From Plumapathes pennacea (Eukaryota > Cnidaria > Anthozoa > Antipatharia > Myriopathidae), in assembly GCA_964036295.1 (NCBI GenBank), contig OZ038472.1, positions 7,834,001 to 7,898,000 of the forward strand: 64,000 nucleotides of DNA. Reading direction: 5' to 3'. The notes under the pieces were generated by a model. That model was not told where the DNA came from. It ran no database searches and worked only from the letters and a program-made list of their open reading frames with translations. This document shows, one piece after another, positions 10,967 to 20,923 of this stretch. Both the position numbers and the translations under genes were made by a program. Position 1 is the first letter of the stretch, and the number at the start of each line of letters is the position of its first letter.

Positions 10967-11699
10967 CTTTTTTGTATGCACCATACCCAAACTGAAGCAT
11001 TTCAGATTTTCTTTTGTAACATTTACCTGTTTCTCTGAGTAAGTTAGTGTTAGGTAGTTTTTGCTTGAAACAGCCTTTGCATGTAAAGTTTTCACGTTTC
11101 TAAGCCCAGCTGAACCCATCCAAACGACAACATTCAGCAACATGTTAGTTCCGTTTTTGCAAATTTCTCTGTCCATACTATTACGTTTTTGATCGTCTTT
11201 GCGAGATTCTGATTTAAGATGACACTATGGTTCTTCTGTGTTATAAGCCCGTTTATTGAAGTTTTTAAACTTTGCATTAATTCATTTGTTCTTTAAGACG
11301 TTTTGAGGACACTCGCGAAACACTCGCTGAAAGCACATGCCAAGATTCTGCACGATGATACTACAAGACCTCTTGAACTTTACATGTAAGGATCTTTAGG
11401 GACACTCACTGAAGTTGCTATAACTGTGGTTCTATAATAAAAGACACCTGGTGTTTATTCGTGTGATACTTCTCTTTGTTTTTGTTTTTTTTTTTCTTAA
11501 CTACTTTTCCTGATTGCGACCACCGATGGCCTGTGATAAGTTGTAATGTTTGCAAAGCATAAAAGAATATACTGAATTGCTAACGGGGTTTGGGTTGTCC
11601 AAGCATTCACACCAACACCATTTCTTGTGACGCAACATACCACAGTTTAATAATATCATACTGCAAGGGCGGTGGCAAACGTTATTTGGAGAGTTTGAC
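10967..11699. other. 3' flank of the Frizzled-CRD gene, nothing recognised
   Basis: No supported gene. AATAAAAG at about 11438 could serve as a polyadenylation signal. The minus-strand open frame across 10688-11176 is a shadow of the gene above. Confidence 0.35.
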
Positions 11700-11837
11700 C
11701 TCTAGCTGGATTTCTTTTCTTATCTGAGTTGTTATGATTGCAATCACTTTGAGATAAATCTGTTTGCAGACTGAAAGTGTCTTTGATGAACAAAGCTGTT
11801 TACAACTAAGCATGCCAAACCGGCTGTCAACAGGCAT
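11700..11837 (-). pseudogene. Decayed zinc-finger gene start (copy 2)
   Basis: The minus strand reads MPVDSRFGMLSCKQL, clearly related to MPVEDRCRIPGCKQL at 13043 and to the copy at 6885. The upstream leader (about 11838-11930, containing CATGGGATCAAGGGCC on +) also matches the leaders of the other copies. The finger region degenerates after about 20 residues, and no stem-loop is found downstream. Confidence 0.5.
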
Positions 11838-12624
11838 ATTTGAATTTGTGCTTCTTGAGTCGGCCAAATTTTGAGTCGATGGTTATGGGTCCCTTGAGAC
11901 TGTGCATGGGATCAAGGGCCATACTATTCTTTGATCTAATCAGCAGGCAAACAGCTTACTGTAAACATTGGCACGTGGTGGGAGCCTCGCTCCAAATTTT
12001 CTATCTTCTTAAAAGATTACTAGTAAGAGATATCGTACTTGCATAGATGCTCGCACGGTCTGAGATAAAACTTACTTTGGCCGGGTTAATACTGCATGCC
12101 CTTAAAAGAAAAAGAAATTGCTTGTGTCGCAAAGGAACTGCTGTGTGATGAAAGATGTAGGTGTGTACGAGTATTCTCCACTGTCAATTAGCCAATTTCA
12201 ACTGCTCCGGGTCCGAAGTCAAAACTAAGTGTATTTAAAGGTCGTCATCTCAACCAGATAAACTATCAAACTGCATCAATCTAATTGAAGAGTTATTCGA
12301 ATCAAAGTTGTTTTTTTCGTTTTGAAAGAAAAGTTTTCTTTATCTTGTGATTGCTCATGCAGTTCCGCCGCTTGGTTCATGCGTTTAACTTTTACCTTGC
12401 TTTACATGTGAATGTGAGCCTTTGTCACGAGGTTTTTAATAGAATAGGAAAAGAATGAACAATTGTAAAAATCATAAAACAAAATATGATAAATACGGAA
12501 AGAGCCTTCGCTAATGACCGGTTGCGTGCTTCTGTTGTTAGTCCGCTCTTTTACTGAAAAAAGAAATAACAACAACTTCGAAACAACCTTCAGAAGCATT
12601 GGTCGTCACTTCACTAAGTTTAGT

Positions 12625-12640
12625 GGCTTTTAAAAAAGCC
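12625..12640 (-). promoter_or_regulatory. Histone-type 3' stem-loop
   Basis: Minus strand: GGCTTT, loop TTTA, AAAGCC, then ACTAAAC. Perfect six-pair stem and canonical loop, 22 bases after the stop codon of the zinc-finger gene. This is the geometry of a replication-dependent histone mRNA end. Confidence 0.72.
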
Positions 12641-12662
12641 GTTGTTAGTTCGAGTTTAGCTC

Positions 12663-13043
12663 CTACAAACTCCTGATGATTTTTTCAATGAGTGCTGCGC
12701 TGGGACTGTCATCTTTGTCTTCCTCAGAAAATTTGCAATCGACCGAGAATTCGGGCAAAAATTTTGGTTGGCTGTTATTCCTGAGTTCTTTGTGAGCTTT
12801 CTTCAAGTGTCTGTCTAGTCGAGACATCTGAACTCCATAATACCTGCAGCCCCTCACTGAACATGGACGGTGTTCTCGGTCTTTTCCAGTTAGCACATGC
12901 TCTTGGTGTCTCAGAATGGAATAGTCAAAATTTTCTTGACGACTTCTGCTGGCATGACACCGCTTTAAGTGCTTGTCCAGTCTTACGAAATATAAGCCAA
13001 GTTGCTTACAACCAGGGATACGACACCGGTCCTCAACAGGCAT
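12663..13043 (-). CDS. Small two-finger C2H2 protein
   Basis: Start chosen at MPVEDRC because the three copies in the window share this methionine. The protein has 126 residues. Two fingers of an unusual form are visible: CRIPGC-x12-HLKRCH and CSVRGC-x12-HLKKAH (Cys-x4-Cys, His-x4-His), about 50 residues apart. An acidic C-terminus follows (SEEDKDDSPSAALIEKI). The frame is open throughout, unlike copies 1 and 2. It is followed by a histone-type stem-loop, which suggests an S-phase or non-polyadenylated transcript. I do not recognise the family. It may be a host gene that multiplied with a repeat, or a transposon accessory protein. Confidence 0.55.
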   Translation of the reverse strand: MPVEDRCRIPGCKQLGLYFVRLDKHLKRCHASRSRQENFDYSILRHQEHVLTGKDREHRPCSVRGCRYYGVQMSRLDRHLKKAHKELRNNSQPKFLPEFSVDCKFSEEDKDDSPSAALIEKIIRSL

Positions 13044-14055
13044 TTTTAAATTTTTGTGGACTAGGTCAAATTTCAAGACTTGCTGTCTGCATGGGATTAA
13101 GGGCCACACTAATTTGTTTAAATCCAAAACGGAAACAAAAGGGCAATTAAGCTGAACGAAAACAAAAGCAGCGCGGAACTATTGAACTATAAAACTAAAA
13201 GACGTGCAATTCTTTTCATTCTAAAATTAGACCCTATTTAGGATTTGAAAAGGGCAGTGCACAGGCGGTCTTCACACAACAGCTCAAACAAAATACTTGA
13301 CCTGATGGTTTTTCTGCAGCGGGTCACTATGACAGATTACCATTGGAAGTGTTTGTGATATTCATAAACAAGTTAAGACAAGGTATAAATTCTACAACAT
13401 AAGACGCCACTTCATATCAAGCTTTTTTAAAGGGAAAACTTTCTTGCGCAAAAACACCACAGAAGAGAATCTTAAAAGTCAAAGCACAAAATGAACTGTT
13501 TTATAAGGTAACCGGTCGTTCACAATCAGGCACTTGATTGTGCCTGAACGTTTCAATGTTTGTTTGTTTGCTTTCTCTTTCTCTTTCTTTTTGGCTTCTG
13601 CAAAACAAGCAGTTCGGGGCCTATTGAATTATAAATCTGTCTTTGATGCCAACAGATTTATTAGCTTAACAATGGGTTTTGAAAGCAACTCAACCACTGC
13701 AAACAATTTGGCATCATTGTTCTAACTCAAACGAGAAACTTTCGATCTGAAAAATATTCAAGCTCATATTGACTTTGGAGCGAGTAGAAAAATTTTAAAG
13801 CCATTGGAATACTGGCAGTCGAGCCTATATTTTCTAACAATTAACACAACGGAGTGCATTCACCGTTAAATTCTAAGGAAAACGCTTTCAGTCACTTCTC
13901 ACTGGTCGTATCACTCATGCATACCTCTGAGGAGACAGATAATCCTAATAAAAAGTAATAAATAGGTCGACTGCGCATTCATACGCTACCCTGACCCACG
14001 CTATTCATGTGTTATTATTATCGTGTGCTATCCAAATATTATTCATATCATTATC
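13044..14055. other. No gene recognised between the zinc-finger gene and the next gene
   Basis: A/T-rich, no domain-bearing reading frame. The first 100 bases are the conserved leader of the zinc-finger gene (CATGGGATTAAGGGCCAC on +). The rest should hold the promoters of two divergent genes. Confidence 0.4.
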
Positions 14056-14532
14056 ATGGCAACACCCAAAGAGATTCGCGAGATATTCGGTGACTCGGAT
14101 GATGAAGAGTTTTTCAGGTTTACGACCCAAGACATAGCTTTTGGCATGAACAGCCGAGTGGTAAGATTCCACAGCAGAAGGGATGCGAACCGGTTCATGG
14201 AAAGCGGCCAAGAGAACGTTGGCCCAGATCCAGCTCTCGCCAAAGGAAAGAAGAGAGTACTTCGAACCGACAGGTAGTTCTGACTTGCGCATATGGCATG
14301 TCTGATTTCGTCCATCTTTCATTGCTGCAGTTCTTGGCGAAATGAGTCTTGACGAGCACAAACTTTTCTCTTAATTTTCTGTACGTTAATTTGCCGACGT
14401 CTCCTTTCTGTCTTTAGATGGAAGACCAACATCAGGAAGCAGGCTGTACTTCCAAGGCCAGCAGTACCGAACCAAGTCCTGAAACCTGCCAGACAGACAG
14501 GTCCCGACTGCAACTGCAAAGACAACTGTTTC
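14056..14532 (+). CDS. Exons 1-2 of a DUF7869-like transposon-associated gene
   Basis: Exon 1 is 14056-14273 (ATG, MATPKEIREIFGDSDDEEFF). Exon 2 is 14418-14532 (acceptor TGTCTTTAG). The donor after exon 1 is CAG|GTAGTT. Joined, the frame stays open and ends in GPDCNCKDNCF at the donor TTC|GTATAG. The CxC...C segment with an upstream GPDC and acidic start is typical of a large invertebrate/fish family whose later part contains LWTYNFG.H and [10 protein letters not shown] motifs, which are present in this window at 20924-23027. I think the two parts belong to one gene, with one or more middle exons missing. The role of the family is not established, and it behaves like a transposon protein. Confidence 0.55.
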
Positions 14533-14645
14533 GTATAGTCTTTAGAACATAATCATGATTACACGTTCAATTTCAGTATAGAGCACATGTTTAGTTTCTT
14601 GTTTCAATGCACGAACTTCTTAAGTCTTTTAGTAGTCGCAGGGAT
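14533..14645 (+). repeat. Satellite, first unit (starts at the splice donor)
   Basis: One unit of the repeat that fills 18313-20345. It begins at the intron's GTATAGTCTTTAGAACATAA, directly after exon 2. It is cut off from the main array by the BEL insertion. Confidence 0.8.
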
Positions 14646-15020
14646 CATGTGAACAGTAACATCCATTGCGCCTTTGTTATTGGAAAGGTTCGATTGGCAC
14701 TTATCCATGAAATCGGTAATTGTGAACAAGTTGAACTGTCGGTAAGTGGTCAGTAGATGACTTACCGACCACATACCAACCACGCGATTGACTTTACCGA
14801 CCACATACCGACCACTCAAAAACTTTTACCGACCACTTACCGACCACACTTTTTGCTACGTATTTTTTTCCGTTCTCTTTTCTTTGTTAAGAATTTAAAC
14901 CAAGAAACACCCTTTGATTTATTTGCGATGTGATTTGCACATGTGCTGTAATCGATGTGCGTGAGAGAAATCAGTCGGGTTGTCAAAGTGAAGTTGTCAT
15001 TGACTTTTATTGAACTTGGT

Positions 15021-15036
15021 GGCTCCCAAAGGAGCC
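15021..15036 (-). promoter_or_regulatory. Histone-type 3' stem-loop in left arm of the Merlin-type element
   Basis: Minus strand: GGCTCC, loop TTTG, GGAGCC, then ACCAAGTTCAATAAAAG. Perfect stem, with the loop's last base G outside the strict consensus. The sequence after it resembles that after the copy at 15732, so the two are inverted duplicates. Confidence 0.6.
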
Positions 15037-15585
15037 ATTGTTTTCGAGGCGAATCTCACTCAAAGAAGTTGAAAATTGAAAGTTACTCGTCCAAGCTCGT
15101 GACTGACTGGACGCGCATATGTATGGACGTGAGCCAAAAATTTATTCGTATTTATACATTCACAATAAACTTGGCGGATCGAAATGCACTAACTTTTACT
15201 GGTCTAAAGAATCTTGTTTGTTCTATTCATGGATAAAAATACACCGAAATACACCAGCATTTAGAAAAGCTTTTAAAAGGATTCATTGTTTACGCGATTT
15301 GACACCTCAACACATCAACGCCTGAACGCCTCCTTTGGCTCATTAGTGCTAAATGTCTATTGAAACAGATTATTTGTGCTTGTGCTTCTTTGTGCTCATG
15401 TTTCTAGTTGAATCTCTTTCAAGATTTAATAATTCTAGTGTTTGCAAATGTGTTTGTGTTTTGTGTTTCGCCCAGAGGATTCTTTTCCCTTCCGATCAGT
15501 GTCGCGCGAATTTTATATTTTTAGCTCATGTTTCTAGTTGAATCTCTTTCAAGATTTAATAATTCTAATTCTAAATTGCAAACGT

Positions 15586-15732
15586 CAAACCCTACTGCCA
15601 ATAATACAGCGCCACACTTTGCCGGGAACAACTATACACTCAGATGAGTTCACTCCGTACAGGACACTACACAACCATGGATACCTTCACCTGACGGTGA
15701 ACCACTCCGAGAACTTCATTGACCCTTTCACA
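15586..15732 (+). pseudogene. Merlin (ISXO2-like) transposase fragment
   Basis: Reads LLPIIQRHTLPGTTIHSDEF, then GYLHLTVNHSENFIDPFT. These are signatures of the DDE domain of IS1016/ISXO2-type transposases (HSDE... and VNHS.NF.D). Only about 50 residues remain. The first catalytic region and the last acidic residue are absent, so it is inactive. The fragment runs straight into the stem-loop at 15732. Confidence 0.7.
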
Positions 15733-15747
15733 GCTCTTTTAAGAGCC
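15732..15747 (+). promoter_or_regulatory. Histone-type 3' stem-loop in right arm of the Merlin-type element
   Basis: AGCTCT, loop TTTA, AGAGCC, then ACCACGTTAATAAAAG. Five perfect pairs, with the outermost G:C replaced by A.C. Directly abuts the transposase fragment. Confidence 0.6.
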
Positions 15748-15807
15748 ACCACGTTAATAAAAGTGAATGATTCATCTAGTGCTTCAAATAAACGTTATCC
15801 GAAATGA

Positions 15808-16014
15808 AAAACGCTACCGACCACTTACCGACCAAACCTTTCACTCTACCAACCACTTACCGACCACATCATAAATCTTACCGACCACATACCAACCACT
15901 TACCGACCACGTTACCAACCACGTTACTGACCACATTACCGACCACATGCCGACCACATACCGACCACATACCGACCACATACCGACCACATACCGACCA
16001 CTTACCGACCAGTT
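15808..16014 (+). repeat. Short tandem array TACCGACCACA/T
   Basis: About 17 degenerate copies of an 11-bp unit (TACCGACCACA or ..CTT), the right arm of the Merlin-type element. The left arm (14742-14850) carries the same unit in inverted orientation together with direct copies. Confidence 0.85.
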
Positions 16015-16033
16015 CAACTTGTTCACAATTACC

Positions 16034-17816
16034 CATGAAATCACCATTCCAAGGTTAGAATTGTCTGCAGCTGTCATCTCCGTGAAACTCGGCCAGATGA
16101 TTCAAGAAGAGCTGGATGTGAAAGTGGATTGGGTGATATACTGGACAGACTCTACCTCAGTGTTGAAGTGCATTCACAGTGAGACCAAGAGGTTTCACAC
16201 CTTTGAGGCGAATCGACTATCATCCGCAATGGATCAACTGCTTCCCAATGGAGATACGTCACCAGCAAAGACAACCCAGCGGATGATGCCTCCAAGGGAC
16301 TTAAGTTAGATGAAATGCTGAAGAACAACCGCTGGCTGAAAGTGGTGGAGGCTGAAATGAGCAATCGCTTGGATGCTCCGGTTTAAAGAACTTCTCCAAA
16401 ACAGAGCGCACAGCAGAAGAAAGAAGGAAATCACGAACGATGGTCAGGCAGATGCTACTTCGAAGGGAGAGGATGAAATCGTAACAGTTGGCAATCTAAA
16501 CATGGATGAACTTCGGAGGGCTGAAGAAGAAATCACATGCCATATCCAACTGGATGCATTCCCAGCTGCAATTCAAATCCTGGAGAGGAAAGCGTGCGGA
16601 CTAAGCGAGCGGTTAACTAAAGTGTCCATGAAGAAGGCAGGAACCTCGATTTACAAGCTGAACCCTGTGCTGAAGAATAAGCTGCTGGTAGTCGGAGGTC
16701 GACTAAACAACGCCCCATTCGATGATGAGCGGAAGCATCCGATGATTCTACCTTACAAACATCACGTAACAAACTTGGTGATTAGACAGTACCATGCAGA
16801 TATGGGGCGAGCAGTGCGACATGAAATAAAGAAGTGCTTTGACTGTCAGAAAAAAAAAGGCGCCGCATGGAGAACAGTTCATGGCGAATCTACCTCAGGA
16901 GCAAGTTACCCCCAACAAGCCACCCTTCATTCACGTTGGTGTGGACTATTTTGGTCCATTGGAAGTAAAACAAGGCTGGAGTCGCATGAAACGTTATGGT
17001 TGCTTGTTCACATGCCTCGCCATGCGTGCTGTGCATATTGAAGTTGTCCACAAGTTAAACACGGATTCCATCATTAACGCCCTAAGATTCACAAGCTTCT
17101 GTGGATGGCCAGAAGACATCCGAAGTGATTGTGGCACGAATTTTGTTAAGGCAGACAAGGATTTGAAGAAGGCCATAAGTGAATGGAATCAACAAAGGAT
17201 TCAAGCATTCTGTGCACAGAGGGGAATCAACTGGGTATTTAACCCACCAGGAGCAAGCCACATGGGTGGAGTATGGGAAAGGATGATACGATCAGTCCGC
17301 CAAATCCTGCAGGCTTTACTGAAGGAGCAAATAGTTGTTGACAAGGTCTTGATGACTGTGATGTCAGAAGCAACTCACATCCTCAATAGCAGACCCCCCA
17401 CTCGTAACAGCAATGACCCTCTGGATAGCGAGCCCCTGACTCCAAATCACGTGTTGCAATTACATACCCCCTCCAGTTTGCCGCCTGGAATCTTCAAGAA
17501 GGATGACATGTCATGCCGGCATCAATGGAGACAAGCACAGTACTTGTCTGACATGTTTTGGAGAAGATGGAGTAAGGAATATCTTCCATTATTGCAAGCA
17601 CAGCAGAAATGGAATCAACTGAAGAGGAACCTACAGGAAGGCGATTTGGTTCTGTTAGCCGACGAGAAGCTTCCAAGAGGGCAGTGGCCGATGGCAAAAG
17701 TCCTGGAAGTCTACCCAAGTCAAGATGGTTTGGTGGGTTCGGCAAGTGTCTTAAACGTCCACAAGTGTCTTAAACGTCCACTTTCAAAACTGTGCCGCCT
17801 TGAAATGGACGACTGA
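16034..17816 (+). pseudogene. BEL/Pao pol: RNase H end and integrase
   Basis: Readable segments are RNase H/connection (DWVIYWTDSTSVLKCIHS, then KDNPADDASKG), the integrase zinc-region remnant (LLVVGGRLNNAP ... KCFDCQKK), and the integrase core (HVGVDYFGPL, IRSDCGTNFV, MGGVWERMIRSVR, the D-D-E positions). The integrase half (16839-17816) is fully open to its stop. Frame breaks occur near 16375 and in the A run at 16850-16858. About 20 residues of the zinc region, including part of the HHCC motif, are missing near 16803. A 19-bp direct duplication (17744-17781) lengthens the C-terminus. Confidence 0.85.
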
Positions 17817-17905
17817 CTTATGTTAGGACTGAACTTTGAACATTTATGGTAGCCCATGCATCTTAAATGAAAATTTGTGCCCCCTAATTTGCATTTAGGG
17901 GCCGG

Positions 17906-18312
17906 TGTCGGTCGGCTGACCATCGGCTGTCAGATCTGTTCGTAAACTTTCATGTTCGGCATTGCATAACTGCATTTTCAATTATTCATGTTGTGTTCAC
18001 AAGTTTCCACGTTTACAGTTCAATTTAGTTTTCGCTGCTAGTGTTCATTGTTTATCTTCGTTGTTTATCTTTGCTTTTTGTCTTTTCGTGCCTTTTGGTA
18101 CATGGTCCTTGCGATACAGTCAGTAAGCCTTCATTCCTTTGATCGTATTAGTTTGGTGCATCAGTTTTATTTAATTAAGTTGTATGTATGTGTTTAGAAA
18201 ACCTGGCAACCTGGTTTGGTTCGGTACTGGTATCTGGCGATCTGGTATTTGGAATAAAGATATGCCTGAGTTATCGAATGTATCGGTTCTTATGTGGGAG
18301 AAGACCGTAACA
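17906..18312 (+). repeat. 3' LTR of the truncated BEL element
   Basis: 407 bp, begins TGTCGGTC and ends CGTAACA, preceded by a purine-rich tract (TTAGGGGCCGG). ATTTGGAATAAAGATAT near 18247 can act as poly(A) signal. No partner LTR in the window. Confidence 0.7.
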
Positions 18313-20345
18313 CTTAGTCTTTAGAACATAATCATGATCACGCATTCGATTTTAGTGTATAGCACGTGTTTAGTTTCTTGGCTCAATGCAAGAACTTCTT
18401 GGTTTTATAGTAGTCACAACATTCTTGGTTTTTAGAACATAATCATGATTACGCGTTCGATTTTAGTGTATATAACATGTTTAGTTTCTTGACTTAATGG
18501 ATAAACTTCTTAGGTCTTATAATAGTTGCAACGTTTTTAGGGTTTCGTATAGTCTTTAGAACATAAACATGATTATGCATTCGATTTCAGTATAGAGCAC
18601 ATGTTTAGTTTCTTGGTTCAATGCGAGAACTTCTTAAGACTTTTAGTAGTCACAGGGACCTTAGTCTTTAGAACATAATCATGATTACGCGTTCGATTTT
18701 AGTGTATAGCACGTGTTTAGTTTCTTGACTTAATAGATAAACTTCTTAGGTCTTATAATAGTCAACGTTTTTAGGGTTTCGTATAGTCTTTAGAGCATAA
18801 TCATGATTACGTGTTCGATTTTAGTGTATAGCACGTGTTTGGTTTCTTGGCTCAATGCAAGAACTTCTCAGGTCTTACAGTAGTCACAACATTCTTGGTT
18901 TTTAGAACATAATCATGATTACACGTTCTATTTTAGTGTATATCACGTGTTTAGTTTCTTGACTTAATGGATAAACTTCTTAGGTCTTATAATAATCGCA
19001 ACGTTTTTAGGGTTTCATATAGTCTTTAAAACATAATCATGATTACGCATTCGATTTCAGTATAGAACACATGTTTAGTTTCTTGGTTCAATGCACGAAC
19101 TTCTCAGGTCTTTTAGTAGTTGCAGCTTTTTTGGTCTTTAGAACATAATCATGATCACACGTTCGATTTCAGTGTAGTACGTGTTTAGTCTCTCGACCCA
19201 ATGCAAGAACTTCTTAGGTCTTTTAGTAGTCACAGGGTTCTTAGTATTTAGAACATAATCATGATTACGCATTCGATTTCAGTATAAAGCACATGTTTAG
19301 TTTCTTGGTTCAATAAAAGAACTTCTTAGGCCTTTTAGTAGTCGCAGCTTTCTTAGTCTTTAGAACATAATCATGATCACGCGTTCTATTTCAGTGTAGT
19401 ATGTGTTTAGTTTCTCGACTCAATGCAAGAACTTCTTAAGTCTTTTAGTAGTCGCAGGGATCTGTCTTTAGAACATAATCATGATTACACATTCGATTTT
19501 AGTGTATAGCACGTGTTTAGTTTCTTGACTCAATGCAAGAACTTCTTAGGTCTTATAATAGTCGCAACGTTTTTAGGGTTTCATAGTCTTTAGAACATAA
19601 TCATGATTACGCATTCGATTTCAGTATAGAGCACATGTTTAGTTTCTTGACTCAGTGCACAAACATCTTAGGTCTTTTAGTAGTCGCAGCTTTCTTAGTC
19701 TTTAGAAATATTCATGATCACGCGTTCTATTTCAGTGTAGTATGTGTTTAGTTTCTTGGTTCAATGCAAGAACTGATTAGGTCTTATAGTAGTCGCAGCA
19801 TTCTTGGTTTTTAGAACATAATCATGGTTATGCGTTCAATTTTAGTGTATATTACATGTTTAGTTTCTTCGTTCAATGCAAGAACCTCTCAAATCTTATA
19901 GTAGTCACGGTGTTCTTAGTAGAAAATAGTCATGATTCCCGTTCGATTTCAATATACAGCACATGTTTAGCTTCTTGGTTCAATGCACAAACTTCTTAGG
20001 TCTTATAGTAGTCGCAGCTTTCTTAGTCTTTAAAACATAATCACGATTACGATAATCACTAAAATTGGTCGATTTTAGTGTATAGCACGCATTTAGTTTC
20101 TTGACTTAATGCAAGAACTTCTTAGGTCTTATAGTAGTCGCAACATTCTTGGTTTTTAGAACATTCGATTTTAATGTGTAGCACATGTTTAGTTTCTTGA
20201 CTTAATGCAAGAACTTCTTAGGTCTTATAGTAGTCGCAACGTATTAGTCTTTAGAACTTAATCATGATTATGCATTCGATTTCAGTGTAGCACGTGTTTA
20301 GTTCTTGACTCAATACCCGAACTTCTTAGGTCTTCTAGGAACTAT
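18313..20345 (+). repeat. Satellite of about 110-120 bp units
   Basis: About 18 units. The landmark TTTAGAACATAATCATGATT recurs at spacings of 109-124 bp (for example 18321, 18432, 18556, 18668, 18789, 18902). Unit features in order: ATTCGATTTCAGT, ATAGCACGTGTTTAGTTTCT, AATGCAAGAACTTCTTAGGTC, TAGTAGTCGCA. Some units have an extra ACGTTTTTAGGGTTTCGTAT block, which explains the two length classes. The same block borders exon 2 at 14530, so the array seems to have grown from the start of intron 2. Confidence 0.92.
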
Positions 20346-20712
20346 TTGGTCTCAATGTAGATCGGTTATCTTGAGTTTTGAAGTCGTTTCTTGCAACTTT
20401 TACTGTGACAATGAAAATTTTCTTTTGCGTTTCTAATGGATTTTCTGCTTTGATCAAAATTAATGACAACCTTTTTACTAGACACACACAAATGCAATTA
20501 TCATTTAATTCCTCATTCTTGGATGGTTAAAGTCCGGATTTACTTGTAAAAACGTCTGCATATTAAAACCTGCCAAAGAATAGACCTTTTTCTTAAAGTT
20601 GCTTAATGTGCCATGCAAGACTTTCAAATTTGGCTTTAATTTTTATTTGCAACGGAATGTATTTGGTCTCAATGCAGATCGGTTATCTTCCATTTCGAAG
20701 TCGTTTACTGTG
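20342..20712 (+). repeat. Direct repeat pair after the satellite
   Basis: TATTTGGTCTCAATG.AGATCG followed by GTTATCTT and GAAGTCGTTT occurs at 20342-20390 and again at 20658-20705, about 315 bp apart. This could be a duplicated old intron segment. No gene is seen in between. Confidence 0.6.
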
Positions 20713-20923
20713 TGAGTGCTCGCAAAACCATCATAATATCGAAGTTTTTGGCTCTCCGAGCTTGGATGCGGGCAATACCTTAAGTAAATTTTGGGATTCT
20801 ACAGTCGTTTAGTTTTTTTCTGATAATTTTGAGAAACACATGATTATTAAGTGAAAGTTTTTGTCTCTTTAAGCTTGTGTTTTTGTATTCTCTCACTCAA
20901 ACATATTTTCGATTTTTGTTTAG

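Larger units (their letters stand above)
14715..16033. mobile_element. Merlin-type foldback transposon, 9-bp duplication CATGAAATC
   Basis: CATGAAATC occurs at 14706-14714 and 16034-16042. The ends are inverted repeats GGTAATTGTGAACAAG and its complement, continuing inward as long arms of tandem GGTCGGTA(A/T)GT units (right arm 15808-16014, left arm 14742-14850). Inside, at 15586-15732, is a fragment of an ISXO2/IS1016-type transposase, the domain of the Merlin superfamily, whose 8-9-bp duplications agree. Two inverted histone-type stem-loops lie at 15021-15036 and 15732-15747. The BEL pol frame resumes precisely after the element, which confirms the borders. Confidence 0.8.
14646..18312 (+). 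mobile_element. 5'-truncated BEL/Pao retroelement in the satellite
   Basis: Retains the end of the RNase H region, the integrase and one LTR. The left end joins the satellite at about 14646 with the pol frame already in progress (AFVIGKVRLA). The frame is then interrupted by the Merlin-type element at 14715-16033 and resumes exactly after its 9-bp duplication (TIPRLELSAAV). The 5' LTR, gag, protease and RT are absent, so no target duplication can be tested. The repeat array continues on both sides, so the BEL landed in the array. Confidence 0.8.

Noticed and set aside
10688..11176. 162-residue minus-strand open frame
   Set aside because: Antisense shadow of the Frizzled-CRD gene.
17876..17904. 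Another histone-type hairpin at the BEL polypurine tract
   Set aside because: GCCCCCTAA...TTAGGGGCC can pair, but the loop is too long and the sequence is the BEL 3' LTR border.
18313..20345. CRISPR array
   Set aside because: Units are similar throughout, with no unique spacers of constant length, and the genome is animal. It is a satellite.
20851..20923. ATG-less N-terminal extension with a signal-peptide-like sequence before exon 3
   Set aside because: The hydrophobic stretch is a translated polypyrimidine tract ending in TTTAG, so it is intron.
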